Shown here: piece after piece, positions 12,401 to 22,999 of the stretch | Position numbering within the stretch: the stretch's first letter is position 1 | How the letters are laid out: each line of letters starts with the position of its first letter | Assembly: GCA_002105175.1 (NCBI GenBank) | Contig: MCGE01000014.1 | Span: 124,001 to 188,000, forward strand | Length of the DNA stretch: 64,000 nt | From: Absidia repens | Lineage: Eukaryota; Mucoromycota; Mucoromycetes; Mucorales; Cunninghamellaceae | Direction: 5' to 3' | The notes under the pieces: model-generated | Told to the model about the DNA's origin: nothing | Databases searched by the model: none | The model's input: only the letters and a program-made list of their open reading frames with translations | Translations under genes and position numbers: made by a program

Positions 12401-14245
12401 CAAACCCTGAGTCTGATAACTCAAATGGACCGCAAGGACTCAACCAATCTCCTCAAATGGGAATGGCCTCTCCTCATGTCATGAATAGCTCTCAAACCCC
12501 GCAAATCCTGGCAATCCTTCTGTTTCAACTGATGCATCACCTGTCATGACTATGCAGCAACAACTCCCTCCACATCAACAGCAACAATTACAGCAACAGC
12601 AACAGCAGCAACAGCCTCCCTTTGGTCAAGAGAATGCTCATCCAAACCCTAGTCAGTCCCCTCAAACCAACCGCAATGTGTCAAACACGCCACAGCAACA
12701 ACACCGCACACCACAACAAGTACCTCAACAGCTACCCACACAACAAGGCGTATCAGCATCAATAGCGATGGTGGAAGGAAATGATCAGTCACCTGCGACA
12801 CAGGTGGCAGCAGTAGCGGCACAAGCACAATCACAAACACCGGTACAAGCACAAGCATCCACGGTAGGAACGCCTGGTGGTGGGATGATGAACAGTAATG
12901 GCACTGACATGAACAACATGATGTCATTTGATTTGGAACGATTCATGATGAGTGACGGGGGGGATTTTGGGGAAATTTTTACGACCGGCGATGACGGTGC
13001 ACCTGGGGGTGAACAAAGCCTTTTGATAGGCGGTGGTGGCGGCGGCGGTGGCGGCGATAGCAATGAAATGTTTGGCGGCGGTTTTTTGGCAAGTATGGGT
13101 GGCGGCGGATTTGTTGGTAGTGGCGACGCCAGCTCTTCTCTTGGTGGCGGCAGTGGCGATGCCAATGTATCACCTCTTCAACTCTTCAGCGAACTCATCG
13201 GGCACACGAACAAGGTTCTACAGCATCCTTCTCTTTAAATGGACAATGGCTTGCTAGTGCAGGGCATGACAGAAAGGCACTTATTTGGGCAGTACAAGAA
13301 AAACGCTTACGATGGACTTTGGATGGCCATACAGCACAAATCACTTGCGCTCGATGGAGTCCCGATCAACGCCATTTGCTGGTAACAAGCTCCTTTGATA
13401 AGACGTTACGAGTGTGGGATATTGCCAGGCAATGAAAGACGGTGATGCTACGGATGTGAAACAGATCGCCAAATTTGATTGCAAGGCTGAAGTTACCGCT
13501 GTAGATTTTGCTTCCGATCGCCCTGATACGATATGCTCCTTGGATGCGGAAGGCGAACTGAATGTTTGGCATATTCCATCATCGAAAACAGAAAAAACAA
13601 TCAAAATTGTAAGTGGTTTTGTCTTTAAAAAATAAAAAAGAAAGGAAGGGGGCTTGTGTTGATTGTGTTTTTATTTTCTTGTTAGGCTGCCTCTAAATCA
13701 CTCTTTGCAGCCAATCCTTTGCGGTTCCATCCTCGTCTTGGTAAGATATTGGCATGTGCGGCTGGAATCAACTTTTTGTGATTGATATTGATATGATGAA
13801 GAACAATGCTTCAAGTGCAGACACATCTGCGGTGCGGACCATCAATGCAGAACACTCGAAAAACATATGTAGTTTGGATTGGTCCTCGGATGGCAGCTAT
13901 TTAGTGGCTTCGTCGGAAAACGCAGTGACCGTCTATGAAACAGGACAGTGGAAACGAATCAACGTGCACACGGATACGAACAAGATTGGTGCTTGTGCGT
14001 TTGTAATGCCAACTGGTATTGGTGGAGATACTGTTCCAGCAGCAGCGGAAAAACTATGCGTGGTGTATGGCAGCTATGAAACTATTTATGTCTGGCAATG
14101 GAGTGTTTCTGGATCACAGCCACAACGAGCGGGATCACAATCAGGCATAGTAGGTGGATTGGCATGTATCGACAAGAACGGACAAACCATTGTGGCCTCA
14201 GCAAGTCATCACAAAGAAAACAACCTCATGCTATGGACCGTCTGA
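9493..14245 (+). CDS. LisH-polyQ-WD40 protein, LEUNIG-like transcriptional corepressor; frame broken in several places
   Basis: Exon 1 (9493-9530) joins exon 2 (9810-10065). Together they encode a LisH motif (LLHVYIYDYCKKHNFIQAA) and a block, PPIDISTGFLADWWGVFWD, like the LUFS/SSDP domain of LEUNIG and SSBP co-regulators. Exon 3 starts at 10140 and carries a 70-Gln run. Small Gln/Met/Asn-rich exons follow (to 11112; 11210-11277; 11387-11646; 11721-11840; 11926-12002; from 12088). The 3' part encodes WD40 repeats (LNGQWLASAGHDRKALIW, WTLDGHTAQITC, SFDKTLRVWD) and ends LMLWTV at 14245. Such proteins recruit corepressors to DNA-bound factors. The frame steps back by one base near 12504, 13216, 13428 and 13766, each in a 2-3 base run. 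A +1 step near 10849-10918 could instead be a 70-nt intron. It is either a sequence-error-damaged normal gene or a young pseudogene. Confidence 0.8.
10335..10640 (+). repeat. CAA/CAG trinucleotide tract encoding poly-glutamine
   Basis: Seventy consecutive Gln codons run from 10335 to 10544, mostly as a 9-nt CAACAACAG tandem unit. A section interrupted by CAT (His) codons follows, up to 10640. It lies inside the third exon of the LisH-WD40 gene. The opposite strand reads as a poly-Leu frame, which is only a shadow. Confidence 0.95.
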
Positions 14246-14770
14246 AGTTAATTTACTTTCCTTATTGATACTACAATCGTCATCATCGTCATTATCTTCG
14301 TCATCAAGAACACCAACAGCTACTATGGGGACGTATCCAAGTGGAAGAAAATATTCGAGCAATCTGTCTGCATTCGGTGATTAGTGTACTTCTTCATTTT
14401 ACTTTTTTTTTATATTTATTATTATTCATATTCCCTCCTCCTTCTCTATATAATATACATTATTACTATTATTCTTCCTTTCTTTTACCCCCCTACAAAT
14501 GTCGTATTAGTACATTTTCATTTTTTACCGTTTTGTATCATTACACTTTTATCTTTTATATTCTGTCTTTCTAATAAAAAAACACACAATTGTCTACTAT
14601 CTATTATATATCACATAATTTACCTATATAAATTATCATGATATCCACTTCCTCTATATTTTATTGAAGAGCCAATTTAATTTATCACTTGATAAATTAT
14701 TTTTGTTTGTCATTGTTGTATCTTGAATATATGTGTAGAGTCGATCATATGGCACAGTTCAGCAAGGCTG
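14246..14770. other. 3' flank of the LisH-WD40 gene
   Basis: This is a T-rich 3' region with several AATAAA-type sites (for example near 14571) and no coding frame. It ends at the left terminal inverted repeat of the element at 14771. Confidence 0.45.
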
Positions 14771-15675
14771 TATGGTGCGGCTCACTTATAATGTCAAATA
14801 TTAGGCATGATCTTAGAAAGCTAATGGCTTTTGAAAAAATGGCCACCTCAAAAAAAAACAATGTATAAACATGATAATTCAGACCTTTAAGAACAAAACA
14901 TGTACATCAGTTGTTTTTTTTTTCATAAAAAAAGAAAAACTTATCAGCCATCAAAAAAAGAAGACTTTGGCTGGCTGGCCTAGGATTTGAAACGCATCTG
15001 ATGTACTAAAAAGGAAAATGATATGTGCATTTATTTTGTAAAACACCGCGAAAACTGTAAGATATTATACAGAAAACAAGGTCCTGTTTTTTGCTCATTC
15101 CCGCTCCCATATCAAGCGTAGTTAGTAGATATAGATGTAGATGTAGATTGTAAGACTTGCAAATGAGGATTAGTTTATGTATTTTTATTTATTATTTGTA
15201 CAATAAAAAAGCCATCCCTTTATTTTTTTTGTTGTTGTACGGACACACACCCGTTTGTATGTTTCTGCTTATAATAAGCCTATGTATATACATTTGGTAA
15301 GACAATCAAAAAATGATAGAAAAAGGCAAGACAAAGTTTATTCAGTAGTAATTATAATAATGACAACCAATACTAAACTAAGATGAAGGCTAATCTAATA
15401 GTGGTCCCTAATTCTGGATCCAAGATGAAAGGGTTTCCCCATGCATCTCGTAATACCTGAGCTGAAAACCATTCTAAACTAGTCCTGACACTAATCCCAG
15501 TCGAACATCATCTTATTGAGATTAATGAAATGGTGGTGACTTGAGAAAAAAAAAAAAAAAGAAAGAAAGGAAGGGAAAAAAAAAGGCTTTAATAGACATT
15601 TTTCAAACTGCGATTGAAGTCATAAAATTGAAATGAAAATTGGGAAATTTGATATTATAAGTGAGCCGCACCATA
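14771..15675. mobile_element. Non-autonomous DNA element with 29-bp terminal inverted repeats (MITE-like)
   Basis: The left end 14771-14799 (TATGGTGCGGCTCACTTATA plus 9 more bases) and the reverse complement of 15647-15675 match at 28 of 29 positions. Both outer ends are TA, so the ends can be read as TGGTGCGG...CCGCACCA flanked by a duplicated TA, the target-site signature of Tc1/mariner-class transposons. The 905-bp interior has no transposase-like frame. It carries a copy of the interspersed repeat core (about 15335-15540) in antisense. A related single end (GCGGCTCACTTGTAAG) sits at 18024-18039. The class assignment is inference from the ends only. Confidence 0.75.
15335..15600 (-). repeat. 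Interspersed repeat, copy A (core only)
   Basis: This shares the hallmark AAAGGGTTTCCCCATGCATC block at about 15430 and the downstream CTGAGCTGAAAACC...TTCTAAACTA with copies B, C and D, and in reverse with copy E. The upstream AAACTAAGATGAAGGCTAATC also matches. Only the central 200-250 bp are present. It lies inside the inverted-repeat element 14771-15675. Confidence 0.7.
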
Positions 15676-15839
15676 AAAAACGTTTTGGTCTCACAGAAAG
15701 TGGTAAGGGGGGGGTGGTTACTTGACAATAAATTGACAATAAACTTTTGATCACATATATGACAGTTGGGTAAAAAAAAAAAAAGAAAAAAAAAAAAGGG
15801 AATGCAGCCACGCGGTTGGTCTTGTTTAGTTTTTGTATA

Positions 15840-16400
15840 TTAAAACGTCTTGAGCATATGGAGTTCACCGGTTTGGGTGGGATATCCATTTGAAATCCCG
15901 CTCACATGTTTTTTTTTTACTCTCATTTCCTTGGGGGGTTTTTTCTTTTTTTTTCACCATTGTAGTCTCTCTGGGATTGCCATGATCTTAAATGGTGTCA
16001 GGAATAGTTTAGAGTGGTATTCAACTAAGGCATTACATCATATAAGGGAAACCCTTTCATTTAGAATTGAGGATTTTGACCTACCATTAGTTGGCGTTTT
16101 TGGAGCCTTCATTAGCTTAACATCTTAACTAGCTGGGGTTAAAATTTCTGATGACACTATATATTTAATAATGTTCAATAAAATATGTCTCTTTTCACTT
16201 GCTTTAATGAAAAATGGCAATAGATTCCTTTTTACTTTTATTACTATCAACCTTTTGACCGATGTTGTGCTTAAATAAATAAAGATCCTTTTTTAGCCTT
16301 TCTCATTCCTTGTACTGCTCATTACATCAGCTTTCATTTCACAATCGTCGTTTTAGATCAGTGTTCGCCAATCTTCAAATCTCATATTAGCCCCCCCCCT
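15840..16400 (+). repeat. Interspersed repeat, copy E (opposite orientation)
   Basis: It reads in the opposite direction to the other copies: TTTGAAATCCCGCTCACATG near 15890, then GGGAAACCCTTTCATTTAGA (about 16047), CTACCATTAGTTGGCGTTTT, AATAAAATATGTCTCTTTTC and ACAATCGTCGTTTTAGATCA. Each block has a counterpart, in the same order, in the reverse complement of copies B and C. The first block looks like a tRNA-type B box (consensus GGTTCRANTCC), suggesting a tRNA-derived SINE read from this end. Confidence 0.7.
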
Positions 16401-17400
16401 CTTCACTACAGAGTTTTAAGTTTCAATTGAGACGAAATGCAAATTTTTATGGACGATGGAAACTGAAAACTACGATGACATTTACATTTTTTTAAGACGC
16501 CTGTTATGATTCATTTCTTTGCTCATCCCAATTTATTTATTTTCCCATCCCAATTTTTATTATACCACCCTCTTAATTTATTTTACCTTGGACTCAATTT
16601 AAAGTTAATAATCTGTACGAGCCATATTACCATGAACTACTCTCCTTTAACTTTTAGTCTTTTCCAATACATTCAATAAAAAATCTGTTTCTTTTATTAA
16701 TTGACCATTCTTTGACACATTGTATAGTAAACAATGTCGCTAGTGTAGTTGTTGTGTAGACGTCTTATCAAACATTTCCTTTGTAGTTCACACTTTATTA
16801 CTATTTTCCTCTCAAACGCTCAGGAACGGGCTGGTAGTCTTAAATCACTTACAAGTGAAGATAATCATATTCCTGATCGAACAATTATCTAAATGAAGAT
16901 TGGTTGTGCTGTGAGTGTAGCCACCGCTATAGAGTACTCTGCACCACTTTCTAGCTTGTCTATGACTACATGCCTCAGATGCCTAGCTACTGGTTGGCAG
17001 TTCTAGGTTACTTCATATGAAACGGGTACCTACTCCCACTACCATTTATAGCAGTCAAACCAAGGACCGTCTCTCCAGCATAATCCTTTGCTAGACTGAA
17101 CATAATGTATACCACCGACACACCATTGACCATATGCTTTTTTTACAATAAATCTTGTAGGTGCATGAGGCATGCCAACGAGAACTGCCAACTAGAGAAG
17201 TAATACTAGTTGTTCAAAAGTTCTCTCTAGTGTCATCCAAATCATTGTCGTATCATATATATCATACTATGTCATTGATATCTTATCATACACAAATATA
17301 AATAAATAAAAAACGTTATTCAATAACTGATAGGTTTTATAATCGATATTAATGGTTAATAATGAGTATATATTTTATTAAAGTGGAAGTATGAATTGCG
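16401..17400. other. Gene-free AT-rich stretch between repeat copies
   Basis: No coding frame is seen. The segment 16900-17110 is less AT-rich than its surroundings but matches nothing I recognise. An imperfect inverted pair (CTAGAGAA / TTCTCTCTAG) lies near 17193-17231. Confidence 0.35.
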
Positions 17401-18045
17401 AAATTTAATTGTATCAAGGGACCTAAATGGAACTAGTGTGAGGGAGATCAACTGGAGACTTGGAGATCTGGAGACTAGAGAACGGTTAACACTATTCTAA
17501 AGGGATAAAGAGACGATTGTAAAAAGTGGAAGTTAATATTCAATAGAAAGTATGAAAATGACTAGAAGGATCTCTTTTACTGAAGCGCAGCAGCGGTCAA
17601 CATCAGTAAAAAGGGGTGGTGGTGATGGTAGTAAGAAGAAGAAAAAAGATCTATTGTATAAGACATGAGAGAGACTAATGGGACTTTTTCAAACGAAGCA
17701 AGTACAAGGAGACATATTTTATTCAGTTATAGAAACAAACTAAAACTAAACTAAGCTAATGGAGGCCTCAAAAAGCCAACTAATGGTAGTCCCAGATCCT
17801 GAATCCAAAATGAAAGGGTTTCCCCATGCATCTTGTAATCTCTGAGCTGAAAACCCTTCTAAACTAATCCTGATACAATTCTAGGTCCAGAATAACCTCA
17901 AAGAAGTTGAATGATGAAGAGAAAAAAAAAGGATAGGAAGAAATAAAATGAGAAGAAAGACGAAAAAAAAATTAAAATGGGAGTAAACAAATATTCACGT
18001 GGGCGGCATTTGAACCGTTTTCGCAGCGGCTCACTTGTAAGAATT
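17400..18045 (-). repeat. Interspersed repeat, copy B (near full length)
   Basis: Read on the minus strand from about 18045, it has a GTGAGCCGC/GGTTCAAATGCCGCCCACGTG head, an A/T-rich spacer, and a core with GATGCATGGGGAAACCCTTT. Next come AATAAAATATGTCTCC and several CATGTCTTATAC...CTTCCACTTTTTACAATCGTC blocks, ending near 17400. The same order is found in copies C, D and E. The head resembles the T-arm and acceptor end of a tRNA. It holds no protein-coding frame. Confidence 0.75.
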
Positions 18046-19017
18046 TGTTTATGGCGCATCTAGGTGAAAAGTACCTATTTAGAAATAAAAAATAAAATAA
18101 AATTATACTATTACTAAAAAAGCAATGAGAATGTACAAGAGAATGAATTTTCATGGTCTGAAAACAAACACTTAAGCTATTTTACTAGTGCGTCTACTAT
18201 GATCTTCTTGTTTGCAACTTGCGCAAATAGTCATGGTATGGTAATTGAAAAAAAGGCACATGCATTTTTGAGAAGGTATTTGCTGCTGTGGACGCCGAAA
18301 ATGTCGACTATGAGGGAAGGTACAAAAAAAAATCTTTAATTTGACAAACATCAGAATCCTAAGCGCTTTAGAGTTTTGGTGAACATTTTTTTAATATAGA
18401 AGAATATATTATATGTATGTCTGTATGTATCTAATATAAAGAAATAGGGGCGAGCTGAAAAGACCTGTCAGTGTCGGAATCTTAAAATAGAATACAGCCC
18501 GTAAAATATACACACATACACAATTAAATACTCATACCTTATCAGCCGGCCTTCATTCATTCTCTTTCTGGTAAAGAAGATGCATTGGCATGCATAAATT
18601 TCCTCCTTTTTTTTTTTAGGGATTGCCCACTTCTTTTTAAAATGTTTAGGTCATAACACCCAACTAAATATATAAAAATAAACATAAAATGAAGGCATCG
18701 GGATTTCCCTGTGCGGCAACTGGAATCGAAATGCTGGCCAGACGTTTATGCGAGTAGAGAGCATAATGGGAGATGGAGGACGAAAATGAAATAAAGAATT
18801 GGGTCTTTTTTATTTTTATTATATTAAAGAGATAGAAATAAAGAAAACAAAAAAAGGGGGTAGGAAGTAGAATCAAAAGATGAAAAAAAAGAGGGGTTGA
18901 AGGGGAGGTAAGAAGGATTATTCATGACGCTAATAATAATAAAAAAAAAGTGGGAGAAGGGGGATATTTGTTTCTATGTACAAAGGAAAGAAGGCAGTCA
19001 ACAATTTGAATGCTTTT
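18046..19017. other. Repeat-flanking spacer with a tRNA-like fragment
   Basis: No gene is supported. On the minus strand around 18706-18750 the sequence reads GCATTTCGATTCCAGTTGCCGCAC, resembling a tRNA T-arm plus acceptor 3' side. There is no matching 5' half, so it is more likely a SINE head or tRNA relic than a working tRNA gene. Purine-rich runs at 18840-18960 are the 3' flank of the zinc-ribbon gene. Confidence 0.4.
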
Positions 19018-19419
19018 TTATGGCTGGAAGGAATAAGAAGGTGAGGGAGGATACGGCTGATAAGGAAGGTTGTGTTCCTGTTGAAGATAATGGTGCTGAT
19101 AATACTGCTGTTGCTGCTGCTGATGGAAATAATGTGGATAGGATTGGGGCATAGAATGATTGAAAAATATCGATGCCGAGGTTGGGGGTGGAGGTTGGTA
19201 AAAATAGCGAGGTTTACGGACATAAGAGTGTTGATACTCATCATAGACCCAGCATCGAGAGCATTGTTCGTTGGTTAAAAAGCGATTACAAATATCACAG
19301 CGTTTATGACAGTCAGAGCAGAACCAATCAGAGGATAATGGTTTCTCACATTCTCCACACATCACTTTATCAAAGGTTGAAGGCGTAGGAGATGATGGCG
19401 GTGAAGGGAAATAATCCAT
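19018..19419 (-). CDS. Small zinc-ribbon-like protein with Pro/Gln/Tyr-rich tail
   Basis: This is a single exon of 133 residues from ATG 19419 to the TAA at 19018. The frame stays open further upstream, but that part is Phe/Pro-rich leader-type sequence, so the ATG before DYFPSPPSSPTPS is preferred. Residues 20-55 hold four CxxC pairs (MCGECEKPL, FCSDCHKRCDICNRF, CSRCW), a spacing fit for two zinc-binding knuckles like a double zinc ribbon. The remainder is disordered with poly-Gln and PPPP runs. Its function is unknown; ribbons of this kind mediate protein or nucleic-acid contacts. It is an isolated gene at the edge of the repeat region. Confidence 0.65.
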   Translation of the reverse strand: MDYFPSPPSSPTPSTFDKVMCGECEKPLSSDWFCSDCHKRCDICNRFLTNEQCSRCWVYDEYQHSYVRKPRYFYQPPPPTSASIFFNHSMPQSYPHYFHQQQQQQYYQHHYLQQEHNLPYQPYPPSPSYSFQP

Positions 19420-20400
19420 ATTATAGCAAGTGCTTGGAAGTGGAAATTTGAACGAGCGGTGATTTAAAAAAGGAAAGGAATGAGTGTACTGGGGGAGGGT
19501 GTTGAAGAAAAAAGGTGTGTGAATGAAAAAGAAAGAAAAACGATGAAAAATAAAAATTTGATGCTGTTCTTTATTCAAAAAAAAAAAGCAACATGATCTG
19601 CATTGTTTTTATTTATCCATCTTTGATCGTTTTCCCTCTTTTTTTCATGTAAATGTGTATAATATTTTTCCTTGGTTTTCATTGGCACAGACGATCTTGG
19701 TCCCGCATTTCAGCTTGAACGAATTTCCCGATATCTTGTTCCCCTTCTCCATATGATAGTGCCTTTTTTTTTTTTTTTTTTTTTTTTGTCAATTAAAAAT
19801 ATATGGCGAAGATCATATTATTCGTCACGTTCTTTTGTTATGTAGAATAATAATAAGTATTATGAATAATGAAAAGCCAACCCATCTTGCCCCCTCTCCC
19901 CCTTCGTTGTCTCACCCAAGGAGATCATCATCCTCATTTCGAATATGTAACGGAATAGGAGACAAACGCATAGCTTAGATATCATAGCTTGATTTGGGTC
20001 TGATTCATGCCGTTCAACTGGCTCGCCACTCGGAGTTGTAATGTTCGGTGACCTTTGGCTGCCTCGACATTCTGAAAGCATATTGTAAAAAAAAGGAGAC
20101 CTTTGTGGTGTCCTCAAAAGATCCTCCCTAATGTATTTTGCATATATTTTAAAACCAACATATGTATCCTTTACTAAAAAAAGCGAAACGACGTTTTTTT
20201 TTATTTTGGTATTGGTTTTTTTGCATGATATTAGCATAAGTACGATTTTTTTCTTCTTTGATGTAGGGTGAATATTCATATAAACAATGTTTTTTTTTAT
20301 TAAAAATCTACTGCTAATACAAACAGCACGACAAAATAAATAAATAAAATCTAATTATCAATTATCTAACTGACTAATCTAAACTAATCTACCACCATTT
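19420..20400. other. Spacer with possible unresolved small gene
   Basis: A 23-T run lies at 19767-19789. On the minus strand, short peptide-like segments occur (MSRQPKVTEHYNSEWRA at 20070-20017, RLSPIPLHIRNEDDDLL near 19930, GEGEQDIGKFVQAEMRDQ near 19720). They could be exons of a small protein, but I could not join them with consistent splice phases, so no CDS is called. Confidence 0.35.
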
Positions 20401-21858
20401 TTAAAAGAGAATCACTTGTTTGCCTGTACCAAAGCCTTGAATTCCTTGATCCACAGCAGTCTTGACAGCCTGTTCATTCCATTCCACTGGGGTCCATTTG
20501 GGTTCGGTGAAAGCACCTTGTTTCATTAAACCGATCAATTCGTTTACCATATTTGTTCGTTCTTCCACACTATGAGTATCCGTCCAGCGTGACATCCAGA
20601 AACCATGGAACGCCAAGTTCTTAAAAATCAATAAGGACGCGGGTAAGGCCAAGGGAGCTCGAGCCATGGCACCATATGTAACGTATTGTCCATTGGCACT
20701 ACAAAATATACGCAAAATACCAACAATCAATCATATTTTCTTGGTGAAGATGATGGCAGGTTTCATTCTTACCTTAAATGACGGGCCATTTCAGTTGCTG
20801 ACTTTCCACCTACACAGTTTAATCCTAATTTCGGTTGTCCCCATGCCTTGATCATGGACTTCGTTTCATGGCTGCCCAAGGTATCGTCCGTAATAACATG
20901 TGTTGCGCCCAATTGTTCCAAATCCTTGCGTAGATCGTCAATATCAGGTCTAAATAATAAATCAAATTTCCTTAGTTTCTGATACCAACCAATGGAATTT
21001 CCTATCTAACTTTATATTTACCTGTTACGAACAACATTGATTGTCTTGATACCCCACGCTTTGGCCAGTTGGATCACGGATTGACCAACAGCACTATTGG
21101 CACCATTTTGAATGACATAATCACCTATATATTGACGGAGAAAGAAAGAAAAGAGAGAATTGTGTACATATAGAGTTGAGTGAGTTCCTGGACAGACTAC
21201 TTTTTTTTTCCATTGGGAGTGCTCACCTTGTTTGAGATTCACAAAGTCCTTTAACATTCGATAAGCGGTACAAGGATTAACAGAAAGCGTAGCCAATTGG
21301 ATCTTGGAGATATTGTCAGCCATAGGAAGCGCTTGAAAGTCGGACGCTGGGCCGGCAGCGTATGTTCGCCAGGTACCATAGCCAGCATTGGCCATGATGA
21401 CTTGGTCCCCGATCTTGAGTCCCTTCACGTTGTCCCCGACCGCAACAACTTGTGCTACACCTTCATTGCCACCCACGGCGTACTTTGTATCGTCCGATTC
21501 GGCTAATCGTTCAAACGGCGGTTTGAGAGGGTATGCCCCTTGCACTTGATTGACATCAGCTGGATTGATGGGTGACGCTAAAAACTTGACATGCACCGTT
21601 TCCGAGGTTAATGCAGGTAAAGGATAAGAGTGCCATCTGAATAAAATAAAGAAAAAGACAGAGTGAGTAATCAAAACAAAAACAAAATATTCGACTTGAA
21701 GAAGCTCATTAAAACATGACTTACTTGAGGACGTCGGTTGGTTTTCCGTATTGTGAGTACACCAAAGCATCCACTGTGAGATTAGACCGGGCTGTTGTGT
21801 AAGTACGTAGCCATTGTCGACCAATGAGAGAAGTGGGTCGTGTATAAAATAAAACCAT
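20401..21858 (-). CDS. ETR1: Mitochondrial trans-2-enoyl-thioester reductase (ETR1/MECR)
   Basis: The gene encodes the NADPH-dependent last step of each cycle of mitochondrial type II fatty-acid synthesis, which supplies octanoyl-ACP for lipoate. Exons 21725-21858, 21227-21636, 21022-21124, 20773-20949 and 20401-20698 join in frame to 373 residues. The N-terminus is basic and hydroxylated ([20 protein letters not shown]), a good mitochondrial presequence. The MDR/GroES-like domain has [16 protein letters not shown] and [12 protein letters not shown]. The catalytic Tyr region of MECR proteins fits the [16 protein letters not shown] segment. The nucleotide-binding fold follows ([20 protein letters not shown], then INVVRNRPDIDDL, where MECR proteins carry RxRxxxxxL/RPDI). 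It continues with [16 protein letters not shown] and [10 protein letters not shown]. Length and order match the family, and I see no irregularity. Confidence 0.95.
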
Positions 21859-22681
21859 GACTAGAGAATTAATGATATTATACAAAAGAAAAAAAAAATG
21901 AAAATGAAAAAAACCAACCAATGACTTTAGATCCCGCCGGCAATTGAAAACAAACCCCAAAAGTATACGCGGTAGCTTAGTTTCGATTTTTATAAAATAA
22001 AAAAAAATGCATAGTGATGACTTTTATTGTGCATATCTTCTGTCTTTTTATATATTTTTTTGGTTTACATGGTGTGACCATAAACACGTTGCTCTCATTG
22101 TTGAGCATAAATAAAGGAGAGGTTTTCGGGCCATTTCCTAGGTGACCATATTGAGTAATCACATACAGAAAGAAAAGCGAATCCAGATTAGTGTCACAAT
22201 CGTTATTCGGTAGTCAATGCAGTTTTATAGAATACGGCAAGAGACAGCTTTATAAAATACGAATTCTTACATTCTCCGCACCACCAAAAATCACTATAAC
22301 TCGCCAAGTTGGTTCCTTATTAGGGACAGTGGCCAATATTATTTCTAGATCCCTACATCTGTGGTAAAACTAATATCATGCACTTCTTTTGCTTATCGCT
22401 TTAGGATCAAAGATCGTGTGTAAGTTATAGATCAGTATATACCTGCAAAATGTTTCGTTTTCTTTATTATTAACTTTTGAGAGGTGAATGCTGACCCGAA
22501 GATCAAATTCGGCAGTAGGGTTCGGGCAGAGTATAATGGAGACGGTGGGTATTTAATTATTTGAAATTGGTGGTTATTTTAAACGCCGCCCACAACTCAA
22601 AAAGACGTAAAAAAAAAAAAAAAAAAAAAAAGTTCTTCCAATTTTCTTTTTTCTTGGTATTTTGAGAACGACGTTTATTCG
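21859..22681. promoter_or_regulatory. Divergent intergenic region ETR1 / CSN3
   Basis: This 0.8-kb spacer separates the starts of two divergently transcribed genes. It has an A-run at 22609-22631 just ahead of the CSN3 leader. No coding frame longer than about 60 codons is present and I see no recognisable operator. Confidence 0.4.
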
Positions 22682-22961
22682 ATGGATGATATTCAAATGG
22701 TTAACAACACACCAACATTAGATGAAGTATTTGGATTAATTCTGTCTATCGATAATACTGACACCCTTCGCACCAGCACAGTACGCGCCCACCTGGATGT
22801 CTTGACTGAAGAGCAACTTGCCTCCGTCCTTCAAACCAATTCCGGCAGTGACAGTCAGCAATCTCAATCACAGCAGTCTCCCGAAACAAACGATCCTATC
22901 CATATTTTGGATCCTCTAACGCATAGTTTGGGTTATTTATATTTTATGTAAGTACCCTCAA

Positions 22962-22999
<38 letters not shown>

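Noticed and set aside
12478..12557. An 80-nt intron as the explanation of the frame change near 12.5 kb
   Set aside because: Phase would fit, but GTCATG is a poor donor and the removed part reads NPGNPSVSTDASPV in the next frame, matching the gene's composition; a missing base explains it better.
14771..15675. Autonomous transposon
   Set aside because: No transposase-like reading frame lies between the inverted repeats.
17190..17235. Hairpin (CTAGAGAA / TTCTCTCTAG) as a regulatory element
   Set aside because: Imperfect short inverted pair in AT-rich spacer; expected by chance and not near a gene.
19420..19578. Upstream extension of the zinc-ribbon protein
   Set aside because: Phe/His/Pro-rich translation of a pyrimidine-rich leader; the ATG at 19419 sits directly before the ordered part.
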